From Arthonia radiata (taxonomy: Eukaryota; Ascomycota; Arthoniomycetes; Arthoniales; Arthoniaceae): a DNA stretch of 64,000 nt. Below are positions 46,803-57,542 of the stretch, piece after piece (within the stretch, counting starts at the first letter, position 1; every line of letters starts with the position of its first letter). The notes below the pieces were generated by a model. The model ran no database searches, had not been told where the DNA came from, and saw nothing but the letters and a program-made list of their open reading frames with translations. The stretch is from the NCBI GenBank assembly GCA_002989075.1, contig PSQN01000001.1, forward strand, positions 781,760 through 845,759. Reading direction: 5' to 3'. Position numbers and translations under genes: made by a program.

Positions 46803-47406
46803 TCATTGCGAGCGATGATGCAGCATTACCATGCACTAGCAGCCGGCCCATCAAGCTGAGCGAGCAACGGAACGAGGGGAACGCCAGACTGGCTTCTTGA
46901 GCCCTCACAATCCGCTCTGGGACCTCGACATCAGTCAAACACTACAATGGTCATTGCCAACGACATGAGCGCCGATTTTTGGAGCTATCCCCATTGGCCG
47001 AGAATGCATCTGGTAAGATGCCATGTACAAATACATCTGAGCTGACATAGCAGCTATGTACCAATATGAAAAACATCAGACTAGCAGCTCAGCAACGTCT
47101 GCTGTCTATGACAGCCTGTTCAGCGATTTTCATTGTTGTTCCACGTGACCAGGTCCACATCCTTTGTGGTGGCAGGTACAGTACTCACACAGTGTTTCTA
47201 TCTGCGAACACTGCCTTTCGCCTCCTCAGCGACATGGCATTGCTTACAAGAATGGAATTTCTACTGCCCGTCGCCCGCGCCTAGCGCTTCAGTTAGATCA
47301 TCGACTTCATACCCAAAGCTATCACATATCGTGAGTCCCGTCCACATTCAACTAATTGCTAGACTACTCTAGTCCAGCAATAACCCACACCAACAACATA
47401 CCAACA
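46803..47406. other. Intergenic region
   Basis: No gene is supported here. Confidence 0.4.
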
Positions 47407-47679
47407 ATGTCCCATCCAAAGCAAATGGATCTCCACCTCCCCACCACAATCGACCCCGTCAACGGCTCCCCAAACCTCGAAGCCAAGCCCTTCGCCGCGC
47501 TCTTTGACGCCGCACGTGGCGTGCACGCGACGAACAAAGCCTTTGAGCGTTGCAGCGCACCGGAGAGCCCGTTGCTGTACAAAGCGGGCCCACAAACTGC
47601 CAGCCGGGCTAGCAGCGAGACGCTCGAAGTAGGCGAGATCAAGCAGGGCACGGGTGCTGTGTTGCTTGAGCTTGATTAG
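47407..47679 (+). CDS. Small hypothetical protein (90 residues)
   Basis: A single exon from ATG at 47407 to TAG. Codon use favours C in the third position, as in neighbouring genes, and the composition is protein-like (FAALFDAARGVHATNKAFER). There is no signal peptide or membrane segment and no family I know. It could be part of a longer spliced gene. Confidence 0.5.
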   Translation: MSHPKQMDLHLPTTIDPVNGSPNLEAKPFAALFDAARGVHATNKAFERCSAPESPLLYKAGPQTASRASSETLEVGEIKQGTGAVLLELD

Positions 47680-48188
47680 CTTGATGGGGGTGTGGGGTGT
47701 GCAGTGATTGGGGTGAATGCAATGCGATTCTTGTTTGCTGGCGACGAATGACTGGTATGGTAGGCTTGTTGCGTTTTCGGCGTGTGGGGTTCGGTAAGCT
47801 GCGTATGTCGCCTCTGCCTGTCTACTTACGGTCAGACACTGCTGAATAGGGACAACGTCAATTTCACAATAGGCCGTATCTGAGTTGAATTGGGCCTGTG
47901 ATTGTTTGCTCAGTCTCGATGTAGCACGATGCCAGGGAGCGGATCAAACGCTTCTGCAGGGAGGCGCAAACGCCGGTCGGATGAGTCCTCCTACGAGCAG
48001 AATTGAAGACGTGGCCGCAAGAACTTCTTACTCTGTTTCTCCTCTTCCTTCCGTTCTCTGTCACTCCTCGTCGTCTTTCCCTCAGTATTCCCTGCTCATC
48101 ACTATCTGGATCTGTCTCTTTCTTCTCACGCTGTTGGCTCGTGCTCACTCCGCCTAATTCTCATCTCATTGCCCAATCCTCCAACAAC
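47680..48188. promoter_or_regulatory. Leader of the first membrane-protein gene
   Basis: No gene is seen. About 48030-48180 is pyrimidine-rich on the plus strand, like a fungal leader. Confidence 0.35.
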
Positions 48189-49264
48189 ATGGAAGACAAT
48201 ACCAAGCCGTCTGATACGGTCGCTGCTTCAAGCAACGAGAGCGGAATGCTGGCGGACGAACAGTCCATGCTCCACCGTAAGTCAAGCAGAGACCGTTCCT
48301 TCATCGCCTCGCCAGCGACGTGGGCTGACAACCCCATACAGGTGCGCAGAGCACTCTTAACGCTGTTAAGGAGAGCATCAAAAGCACCTTCAGCGTTGCT
48401 ATTGATTACATCAAGCCAAGCTTCACTACCGTCTCAAAGCACGTCAAGACAAGCTCAGCCAACGTTCTGGACGGCCTCACTCATATTGCTCCGCTCGTAG
48501 CTACCTTCCTCACTACTGTCATGATCATCGACATGGCCCATCTCTTCTCCGGCTTTGCCTTCAACCACAATGCCTCAAGCCCGCGATCAACCAGCCAAAC
48601 ACTCGCGCGCAACACCCTCATATTCCCGTGCGTCCTCATCCTCCTCGCCCTCGCTGGCCGCAACGATGCAGCTCATGGACACGCCGAAACTACACCGAAG
48701 AGCAATTCCCACCCCAATCTTCCGGCTCAGGAACACGCCCTTGTCCCTCTCTCTCAGCTCAGCCCTCAAGACGCCGACGAAGACCCACCCACCAAAAACA
48801 TCTTCTCCTGGTTGGACGAAGAGAACTCCATGACCGGCCAGCAGGTCACGGCCGCCGAGCTCAGCCGTTCTCGGCAGCGGTCGACAGACGCGGATCCGAC
48901 TCCCACTGCTGCCACGTTCGCCGCCTCTCAGTCCATTGTGCCCGTCCCCGACCCCACCACCCCCGATCAAAAACCCAGCGCTGAGGCGGGCAAGCTGACC
49001 CCCTCAGCTCGAACCTCCCGCACTAGTTCCCTCGCCCGCTCCACATACGCGTCGCGGGCTCGCGCCGTGAGTAGGACGTCTGCGGCGTCTAACATGAGGG
49101 CGAAGAAGCCGGAGAAGGGGATTCGTGAGGCTGACGACGGGGTGGGTGTGAGCGGGGATGAGACGTCTGAGGAAGAGGGGGAAGTGGGGGACGAGGGGAA
49201 GACGCCGGCGTTTGTGGTGTGTGAGAGGGGCGCGGGCCCTTCGATGCTTGAGCCGGGTTCGTGA
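48189..49264 (+). CDS. Two-helix membrane protein of unknown function (array member 1)
   Basis: Exons 48189-48276 and 48342-49264 encode 336 residues. The joined protein has an amphipathic region (about 30-70), two hydrophobic segments (about 77-100, APLVATFLTTVMIIDMAHLF; and 120-135, TLIFPCVLILLALAG) separated by a short loop containing NASSPR, and a long Ser/Thr/Pro and acidic tail. The stretch SPR...LLALAGRNDAAHG resembles SPR...LLLAGYFGKFDAAKG in the gene at 53801, which suggests a common origin. The intron has a GTAAGT donor. No known family is recognised. Confidence 0.65.
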
Positions 49265-49976
49265 GTGTTTTGATGAGGGTTTGGGTGAGTCGAGGTGGGA
49301 GGCGACATTGGTGAATGATGGCGGAGAAGGGCGGCAATGGGCAGGGAGAGGGGTGATGGGTGTGGTAAAGGGGCAATCGGTGAGAAAAGCGCGTAATGGG
49401 TGAGGTAATGGGCGGAGTGGTTATCTTTCGTTTATCTTTTACCGTTCGTTTGTGATGTATGGTTATTGAACCTCGCGATTTGTCTTTGATATTCATGTCA
49501 ACGTGCTTGCTAGCCATGTCCCCTTGACCTTCCGTCTGACATGTCCATTCATGAATCTCCTCAACCACAACCTCGACTTTGTGCGTGAACAAGTCCTTTC
49601 TCATTTGGGTTCGTTGCTAATGCTACACTCTCCTCAAACCGTTGATGTTTCGGTTCACTACTGTTTTATGTCATTCGCTTCACGGGGCTGCATGATGGGA
49701 TAGGATGGAGAGCAAACACGTTTGTCTTCAGTACCCTCCAATGGAGCAAACGCTGTTGTAACGTTTCTTTGACGGCGCGTTTTCACATCATGTCGGCCTT
49801 CTGTCGATTCTATATATCCCCGCAGCCCTTCCTTCCATCTCATCATCTGCCTCACCATCCATCTCATCATCTACCTCACCATCCAGTCTTCCAAGTTCTG
49901 GACTTGACATCCTCATCATCTGCCTGCTCAAAAATCATTACCGTCAGCACACAAGACCACCTAATCTAATTCAGAC
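49265..49976. promoter_or_regulatory. Promoter region of array member 2, with a 24-bp duplication
   Basis: A TATATAT box lies at 49811-49817, about 165 bp before the ATG. A near-perfect 24-bp tandem duplication (ATCTCATCATCTGCCTCACC unit) spans 49837-49884. Confidence 0.4.
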
Positions 49977-50759
49977 ATGCCAACAACTATCAAGCAAAGC
50001 CTGGCCACAGCCGCTATACTCACCGGAGGTTTGATCATAGTTCAATATGCCTGCGAGCTCGCAGACAGTGTGTCATCCATGCTCGTCGGGCTAAGCTCCC
50101 AGTCCAGAGTCTGAATTTTGCTCCTGATGGTGCTGGTTGTTGGATGTGTCATGGTGTATACGTACTGTCACAGCGATGGTGTCGATCAGCAGCCGGTGAC
50201 CCCGACAAACCCACAGACTGGCCCTCATGACGGTGGTGACGATGATGACAATGACAACGACAACGACGATGACGGCGATGGCAACAAGCGCAAAAACGGA
50301 GGCCGTTCTTCACGTCGACCCAACGCCATCATACCTCCTGCCGCCCGTGCGCAAGCCGCAGCCGGCCCCTCCACGCCCTTTCGAGACACACGTGTCATTC
50401 CGGAGACGCCACAGAGTGATCAGAAAAGCGCGAGTGTTGATGCCAGTGGCCCGACTGTCATTTCAAGCTCGTCAGACCAGAATGTTGGATTCTGCCTTCA
50501 AGCTCATCACGCAGCCAGTAGACAAGACACAACAAGGCAACTTCTCCGGCAACTTGGTGAAACTTTACTCAATTATCATTTGGAAGTTGCAGTCACCGCA
50601 TCAAGGAGCAAAGAGCAGGCACAAGCCTTCGAAGAGGCACATAAGCGTGCGATTGAGCTTTGGAAAGAGGGTTGCAAGGCTGGGACCTCTGGCTCTGGTC
50701 ATGTCGATAGCAATGTCGACGCACGTCTCGCAGATAGAGCGAGACGTGCGCGATACTGA
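49977..50759 (+). CDS. Membrane protein of unknown function, split by one in-frame stop (array member 2)
   Basis: From ATG 49977 the frame encodes a hydrophobic segment (LATAAILTGGLIIVQYACEL) and meets TGA at 50112. The same frame then continues with a second hydrophobic segment (ILLLMVLVVGCVMVYTYC), a very acidic Asp/Asn run, a Ser-rich linker and a C-terminal helix rich in Glu, Lys and Ala, ending at 50759. Together they would make a 260-codon protein with the same two-helix plan as its neighbours. Alternatives are a 45-residue single-helix peptide, a second start at 50127, or a 120-nt intron (50070-50189) that removes the stop and the second helix. It may be a pseudogene. Confidence 0.45.
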
Positions 50760-52040
50760 TGGGGCTGATGAGACGAGAGGAGTCGTGAGTGCTTGGAAGG
50801 TCCCATGGCGGGTTTGAAAAGGTGAGAGGTGTTTTCAGGCATCGATGGCATGGCCTCATCGCACTTTGGGATGGGCGTGATGGTGGATGGGCATGATGGT
50901 GGTGTGTTGATTCTGCCGTCGTTGTCACGTCCAGTATGTAGCTGTATCTCTTTCGTCGGCTGTCTGGTGTACGCATCATGTATCTATTGTCTTCCCTATG
51001 CAAGTCATTATCAAGGGCGCGAAGGAACTTTGCTACCACTTCACTTCGTGCACGCTCCTCGCCTTACCAGGGATGTTAGATCGACACCTCACGGTCGCCA
51101 AGCACAACACCTTTTGTTGGTGATGACCGGTATGCGGCAACCCAATACAGAGTGTTAGCGCGCTTCCCCGGATAGCAGCCTGAAGAAATTTGACTGGCTA
51201 ATCGGAGCCGGCAGCAGCGACTGGAGAGTGAGACGGTCAGCCGGACGCTGGAAACTGGTTGACAGCGGGTGGATGTGGGTGCTAGCTGTAGGTTTGTTGT
51301 CCAGATGATCTCAAACCGCGATCAAGCTGAACTTCATTGGCGCAATGTGAGTGCAGATGGAGCGGACCCATCGCTTCCTGGGTGCAAAGCCGCAGTGTGA
51401 CTCCTGGTGCAGCGTTCTCGTCGTTTGTTCCTTGTCCTCGCGATCAACGGCGGCATCTTGGGAGCTCTGTTTTGGGATTACTTGCTGCAGGCAGCCTGGA
51501 CCTGCTCTGCATTTGGTGACAGCTTGCGTCTGGTTTCAAGCTGCGCACAGATTCATCTGGGTTGTCTAGCAAGGGTGGTAATGGCATGGTCAACAGGTGC
51601 TTCTTCATCTCCAGTCGATGTTTTTCCCAAGTTTCGGCCTCCCAATGAGTCGCAGACCTTTCATAACGGCTTGCAAATCAAGCACTGGAGCAATACCGAC
51701 GAGTTTGCAGTCGGTCAGCGCTCCACGCTTCTCATGCAGGATGCCGATTCTTGGCATTCACACGAAATGATCACGATGCTCTGGCCCACGATCGCCATTG
51801 GAAACGCACGCAAACATTTTCGATGTGAACGTCATCGCTTAGCTGTCAATGCCTTTTGACTCCCCTTCTTCCCTCATCTCTGCTCTCTTCTTTCGAGCTC
51901 ATCCCCTTCCTGCCTTCCCACTCCACTATTAGGTGCATCATCAACTAGATAATTTGCATCATCTTTGCGCGATCAACTGCTAGAATCTTCTTCAACTCGT
52001 GCTGATTCCCCAAGATCTTTCGCATTCACAGCAATCAACC
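50760..52040. other. Intergenic region
   Basis: No gene is supported. An open stretch at 51407-51859 lacks an ATG and family resemblance. The last 200 bp before 52041 are pyrimidine-rich and probably the leader of the next gene. Confidence 0.35.
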
Positions 52041-53177
52041 ATGAGTCGTCAAATGCCATCTCCTACTACACTCACCCTCGTGCTGCAGCCCACCCCAGAT
52101 CAACCAGTCATGAATGGCCAAACACCGTCGCCTACCTCACCAACCGTCATGCTACACCCTATCCCAGAACACGTTGTCCAGCAGAACGCTGCTGGCAACG
52201 AGCATGTCGCCTTCGACTTTGCTCGCATCAAAACTCTCATCAAGCCTGAGCTCAGCAGCAAAGCCTTCCACAGCGCAGCGGCGGTCCTCGCAATCAAGAC
52301 CATCGATAAGTTCACCAGATACAAGCTTTACTTCAAGTATGGTAGCAAGGACGCCGTTGTTGAGAAGTCTGTGGAGTGTACCATCACCTTCATATTCTTC
52401 TCCGTCCTGTTCTTCATGGCTATCGGCTCCAACCGCACTATCAATCTGTGGCACACGCTCTCCGAGGCTTGCACTCTGTTTGTCACAGTCTACACATCCA
52501 AGATCGTGCCGAAGATCCTCAGGATGTCATCATTGGTCTACAAGCACTCTGACTTGTTCCACTTCGGGTACTGTATTGAAAAGTTGGTCGGCCATTGTTT
52601 CACACTTGCCATAGCTTGTGCCATCCTCGCCCCGGCAAGCTACCTTGAGCGTCTCGGAGACGAGAGGAAGTCAACTCAAGCCGGCAGCCACAACTCCAGC
52701 ATTTCCTCCACGCACAGCATCGTTGAGGCCGAGAACGAACAGATTCAGCAGGACTCACCTGCCTCCCCTAAACAAGGCTTCCGATTTCAGCCTCTCCAGT
52801 CTCTTGCCCGCACCTCGCCTGTCGCTGACAGCAACGCTAAAACTGTCATTTTCGTGGACAAAGCCACCGGTGCCAGCAATATCGTGCCCACCAGTGCTGT
52901 GCGGAACGACGCCTCGTCCCACTCCAAGCAGACCACACCAACCAAGGACAGCTTCATCTTCGCTGGTTCGAGCGATCCCGAGAACCAACCTGCTGCTCTT
53001 GTCGCGTCCGGTGCTACTCCACTTGTCGCACACGGTTCGAAGAACTATGAGAAACATCTTCGCAAGCGCCTCCTGCGAGAGCCGAGTAACAAAAACGAAT
53101 CATCTGCGGCTAGTGCCGGAGAGGACGAGAAAGCGGAAGCCGTGTCTTCTGGGTCGGTCAAGCAGACCGAAGAGTGA
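52041..53177 (+). CDS. Membrane protein of unknown function (array member 3)
   Basis: A single exon of 378 residues. After a Pro/Thr-rich N-terminus and an amphipathic stretch (about 60-100), hydrophobic segments lie at about 113-129 (CTITFIFFSVLFFMAIG), 137-157 (HTLSEACTLFVTVYTSKIV) and 177-199 (IEKLVGHCFTLAIACAILAP). The tail (200-378) is Ser/Glu/Lys-rich and likely disordered. The start at 52041 is the first ATG of the frame. No known family is recognised. Position, strand and layout match the neighbouring membrane genes. Confidence 0.65.
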   Translation: MSRQMPSPTTLTLVLQPTPDQPVMNGQTPSPTSPTVMLHPIPEHVVQQNAAGNEHVAFDFARIKTLIKPELSSKAFHSAAAVLAIKTIDKFTRYKLYFKYGSKDAVVEKSVECTITFIFFSVLFFMAIGSNRTINLWHTLSEACTLFVTVYTSKIVPKILRMSSLVYKHSDLFHFGYCIEKLVGHCFTLAIACAILAPASYLERLGDERKSTQAGSHNSSISSTHSIVEAENEQIQQDSPASPKQGFRFQPLQSLARTSPVADSNAKTVIFVDKATGASNIVPTSAVRNDASSHSKQTTPTKDSFIFAGSSDPENQPAALVASGATPLVAHGSKNYEKHLRKRLLREPSNKNESSAASAGEDEKAEAVSSGSVKQTEE

Positions 53178-53800
53178 GCACGGCTTGATGAGTCTGATGG
53201 TTGGATGGTTGGAGTCAGGCGAGTGAGCGAATGGGTCGACGAAGTAATGGGCGTGTGAGCAACTGTCGGAAGTGAAGGGGCATAAAAGTTTGAGCTGATC
53301 TCCGGTCTTCTCTTGTCGTTCTGAAATGTATCACTAGTAGTGTTTGGAATGCATTGGGTTGCTCATTGAATTCAAAAGCTTCGTCTGCTTCTGAGAGGCT
53401 TCTTTTGCACGTGTAGAGCATGCAGCTTTTCGCAATGATCTTTGGCGCTTTCTTTCGTTACACTCACCTATCGGCTTCACGTGACGAGCGTCTCAAATGA
53501 GATGAGCAGTGCCTTGTGGCCACCCCGGTCGAACGATCGAAGCTGTGGCGGATCCGCCAATGTTTCGGCGACGCGTTTGTTGCGATCTCTAGCTGCACCA
53601 AGAAGGTCAATGCATCGGCCAGATCTGATGCATTTAGCAGATAGCAAACGCGCAAGATCTCTTCGTGTCGTAAGCACCAGGCTTCTCTGCTCTTCTTTTC
53701 TCAAACCTTCTTCTCCCACTTCTGTGAATTGCTCCCACTTCTGTGAACATACTGCCTCCGACGTTCTGGGTTTGGGGCAATAAGCTCTTCTCTTCCCCTC
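53178..53800. promoter_or_regulatory. Spacer before array member 4
   Basis: No gene is seen. A 19-bp tandem duplication (CTCCCACTTCTGTGAA core) at about 53713-53747 lies in the presumed leader. Confidence 0.35.
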
Positions 53801-54871
53801 ATGGCAACCTCCAAGCAAGCTGCTGCCTCTGCCTCGTCCGATGATGCCAATAATCTCTCCCAGAACAGAGTCTTCACGACCATGAAGGCGCCCAGTCAGG
53901 TCGCGTCCTTCGGATCGAGCAACCATTTCCTCACCGACATTGTCCAGGCCGCCATTTTTGCAGCACGCATCATCATTGTCACGTTTATGCTTGACGCCAT
54001 TTACCTCATTCGAAGCAACTCCCCTCGCAAGCAGTTCATCGAAGATTTGTCTGACTATTTTCTGCACCTCTTGCTCGGGTTCTGTGCGCTCCTGCTTGCG
54101 GGATACTTCGGCAAATTCGATGCCGCCAAAGGCAGGAAGCAGAGAGCGGGGAGGGTCCAGACGATGAAAGCCAAAGCCGATGAGTGTGCCGACGAATATG
54201 GAAAGATGAACACTGTCGACAGTCGTGACCCTGGTATGCTATCTCAATCGACGCAGCAGTCAATCATCGAAGCAAACTCTTCTGCGCAGACTGACATTGA
54301 TACAGCCGATCCCTCCCAACCCGACTTCATTCCAATGTGCACACCTCTCTGGAAACTCAAGCCTATCAAGAAGGCCTCGTTATCTCCCGGCTAGACCACT
54401 GAATATTTCGCTCCCCAATCGCGCGACGAAATTATTGCATACAGTGAGCAGCTGGTGGATGGGATGGTAAACGTCAACGAGCTTTTCAAAGCGATGCACG
54501 ACAACCTCATTCTTGCTCGCTCCCTGCTTGAGCAAGACGACAGTACTTTGAGTGCTGGTATTGCGGCTACCTTTGATAAAGCATCTGCTGGGACTGACAA
54601 GACTGCTGCCTTTAGTCGCAATGCCATTTCCTCTACTCAGAAGACCGCTGACTCAGTCGCCAAAGCTGCAGCTCCCACTACTCATCCGGTGGCCACCAAC
54701 GATGGTGGCATCATCGACTTAGGAGACGCCGCGCTCGGCTTGTCGAAAGGCCAGCGCCAGCGATTGAGAAAGAAGATCCGCAAAGCGGCAGAGTCAGGCG
54801 ATGAGACTTCGAGTGCTGAAGGTGGGTATGGAAGCGATGTGTCGATGCCTCCGTGGGCCAAGAAGCTTTGA
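53801..54871 (+). CDS. Two-helix membrane protein of unknown function, split by one in-frame stop (array member 4)
   Basis: From ATG 53801 the frame encodes 197 residues with two hydrophobic segments (about 47-70, IVQAAIFAARIIIVTFMLDA; and 87-104, YFLHLLLGFCALLLAGYFG) around an SNSPRK loop. TAG at 54392-54394 ends it, but the frame stays open for another 158 codons of protein-like sequence (YFAPQSRDEIIAYSEQLVDG, a basic KGQRQRLRKKIRKA motif and a final PPWAKKL). No in-frame intron spanning the stop was found. It is either a shorter real protein, a read-through product, or a gene with a recent nonsense change. No family is known. Confidence 0.5.
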
Positions 54872-55142
54872 ATGATGAGTTGAGAGATCCCAGCGGTTGG
54901 TTTAGCGGGAAAAGGTGAGGCTGCCGATGAAGTGGCCGGATGCGATGGATGTGATTGTGAAGAGGCATGGATGTGGTAATGTTTCCTTCAGTCGCTCATT
55001 AGTTATCCCAGAAGAAGATTCATAGCTGAAATCAATGCGCTATCATTCGCTCGGATTTTCCCTTTTGAAGAGTAGTGTACTGTCCGGCGAACTACCATTT
55101 CGTAACGCCATTACGAGATGGTGGGGCCTCGAGCTCGCCATC

Positions 55143-55509
55143 ATGAAGACATTCGGCTTCTTCTGCATTTTGCTGCTTCGTTGCGACGATTCGTTCACAT
55201 TCGGTCAAGATGGAGTTGGCAAACCGCTGATGGCAATTTCGCTCTTCGGCATCACGTGTGCCATGTCAAGCATTCGCCTCCACGCCGATCCTGAACCTTT
55301 GATGAGGAAGTCGCATTGCTTTTTCAGTGACTCTTACCACCGCCTCTTCTTTGAGACCTGTCGAACCACTCCGCTACTTCGACCTCGGCGACGCAGGTGT
55401 GTTAGTATCAGTGTTCTTCTCATGGGTCCCATTAGTTTCCGCCCCTGCCTCGGCAACCGAAGCAGGCGGGGCTGACTTCAATGCCGCCCCCGTGGCTTAC
55501 AAATTGTAG
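55143..55509 (+). CDS. Possible small two-exon protein (98 residues)
   Basis: An ATG at 55143 opens a hydrophobic N-terminus (MKTFGFFCILLL). Splicing 55143-55257 to 55328-55509 (weak GTGCCA donor, good TTTTCAG acceptor) joins it to a protein-like stretch (VEPLRYFDLGDAGVLVSVFF). This is speculative; the region may be non-coding. Confidence 0.2.
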
Positions 55510-56551
55510 CGTGCCAAGCCGACATTAAGTACTCCCTCCTACCTTTGCGAATCCTTCTACCTACGCATGTTTCAACACGGTTAGATTGACGACAGCAAGC
55601 TGTCGAGCTCCGCTAAAAAAACAATGAGTTCCGACTTGAGCGCACGTCAACCGCTCGCGGCATTCATCACCCGTAAGTGACCGAGGTCTCGAGGACCGAC
55701 GACACCCGCATATATTCTCCCTCCCGTCTTTGTGCATCTAAGCGAGCTTACAAGCCGCAAACTATCAGCTTAGGATATGCTGATTGTGCCTACAAGGTGT
55801 AGATCATCAGCACCGGTATTATGCTCCAGCTTTCTACGCGGCTGGCGATGGGCTGTTTCGCCCTCTCAGCCTTCCGCAACTGATTAGTGAGGTCGACACG
55901 TCTACCGATACAACCATCCGTGACGGCGATATGCTGTTTCTCGGTTTCTAGCTGGTAAGACTGTCGAGATTTACATTGCGAATGTATACCATAATGTTGT
56001 CTGCGCGACCGCGCGACAGCATCTCCTCGCTTGCTCATCGCCTACATTAAGACAGAATATCAAATCATTTCAAAATTAGATGCGAGGTGTTATCTGGCCC
56101 TCTTATTATGCACCTCGGCCCTTTGCACAGTTTGACATCTGGCCAAATACGGAAAGTCCGTGGTATTAGGCGTCTTTAGTAGTAAGCCACCCCTGGAACA
56201 TTTTCAAATTCAGCATATGCCTCGTTTGAGTCTTCGGTACGTTTTTACATGCTACGGGAGGCTGTAAAAGGCCTTCTTGCTCGCCTTTCCATAGGTCAGA
56301 ATTGTCAATAGTGGTTTGCTCTCGTCTGCCAGTCGGCATCGAAAGCTCGTGCAGCACGGTTCTTCCTGAGATTCCTGGCATAGGTGTCCGCCGGATATAT
56401 CCATCTACACGTGTTCGTACGAGTATATATTTGTGGCTTCGCTGCATCGAGTTTTGCATCCTCGCTCTGCGATTCTTGGATCTAGACTCGCTTCAATTCT
56501 CGGCTGCGTCTTCCGTCTTAGCAAGCGCACCAAACAAAGTGACCTACCAGT
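55510..56551. other. Intergenic region
   Basis: No gene, RNA or repeat can be supported. Confidence 0.4.
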
Positions 56552-57024
56552 ATGGCGACTTCCGAAAAGGAGTATGTCCACGCTATAGTAAACAAATCGG
56601 GAAAAACCATAGAATGGCGTATGTCCATTCCCGGCCCTACTGAGGCTCGAAGGCTAACTGAATGCTACGAACAGATATCTCAGGCAACGAGAATTGGATT
56701 CCATGGAAGAAGTTTGTCACGAAACTTGTATACAAAGATTTGCCATTTCCGGAGCCAAGGGTCGATCGCGAGAAAGGCGGCCCACCAATCATCACGTTCC
56801 GCGGAGCCGATGCCACAAAGTTCGACGAGATGGTGAAGCACCACAACGAGATAAGCAAGACGTATAAAACATTCAAGTGGAGGGCCTGCGGCCTTATGCG
56901 CCTCGAAGAGTGGTGTATTCTCGAGGAGGCGGAGGGGGAAGCTGATAAAGACAGTAAGATGATATCGCGATATCCGCACCTGATACCAAAGAAGGCCAGA
57001 ATGAATTGGAGGTTGGCGTTATAG
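56552..57024 (+). CDS. Hypothetical protein (138 residues)
   Basis: Exons 56552-56618 and 56675-57024 are joined by a 56-nt intron with a GTATGT donor, a GCTAAC branch site and a CAG acceptor. The product is soluble and charged: EYVHAIVNKSGKTIEW, then NWIPWKKFVTKLVYKDLPFP and PPIITFRGADATKFDEM. The strong splice signals and a single phase-consistent solution support a real gene. No family is recognised. Confidence 0.55.
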
Positions 57025-57542
57025 GCGTAATCGGCCATAGTAGGTTGGCAAAGGTGCTGGAGGCTGGCCTACTATCGCGGCCTTTTATAAGAATATGAAG
57101 TAGTTTACATACTGTAAATGGCACTGGCTCGGTATACTACCGGCTTGACATATTAGCTCCCCGCAGACCGGCAAGGCTTACTGTGTTACGGATACCTTAA
57201 CGTCTGCATAATATAAAGCTCCGCCTCTTTCTCTAGTGGACTAGCAAGACTTCTAAATCGTAGGTTGGGGTAAGCCTGGCACGGTCCCGCGTGAGAGGCC
57301 CGCCGAAAGGAGGAAGTACTTACGGGAGGACCCAAGTGCAGGTAAACGTCGTGAAGTAAGCGCTTAGTGGTCCGAACTAGAAAGCGGGGAGGTTTGAGCC
57401 CCTACATACTCTGTCCAGAAGACACTACCATGCCGCAACAGTAGTACAAACCCGTAGCATCCATCGCCATCACCCTCAAACCCGCCAGAAGACCTGCATT
57501 CTCGTGCAAGCGACTTCTTACAACCTCTTGCATAGTAGCCAG
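57025..57542. other. Intergenic region of mixed composition
   Basis: No gene is supported. The sequence at 57130-57420 differs in composition from its flanks and could be an eroded transposon end, but I see no terminal repeats or target duplication. Confidence 0.3.

Noticed and set aside
51407-51859. 150-codon open frame between array members 2 and 3
   Set aside because: It has no ATG near its start, no family and no upstream exon with matching phase.
57360-57420. tRNA-like T-arm (GGTTTGAGCCCC)
   Set aside because: The TTCGA core is altered, and no D-arm or acceptor stem pairs at the right distance.
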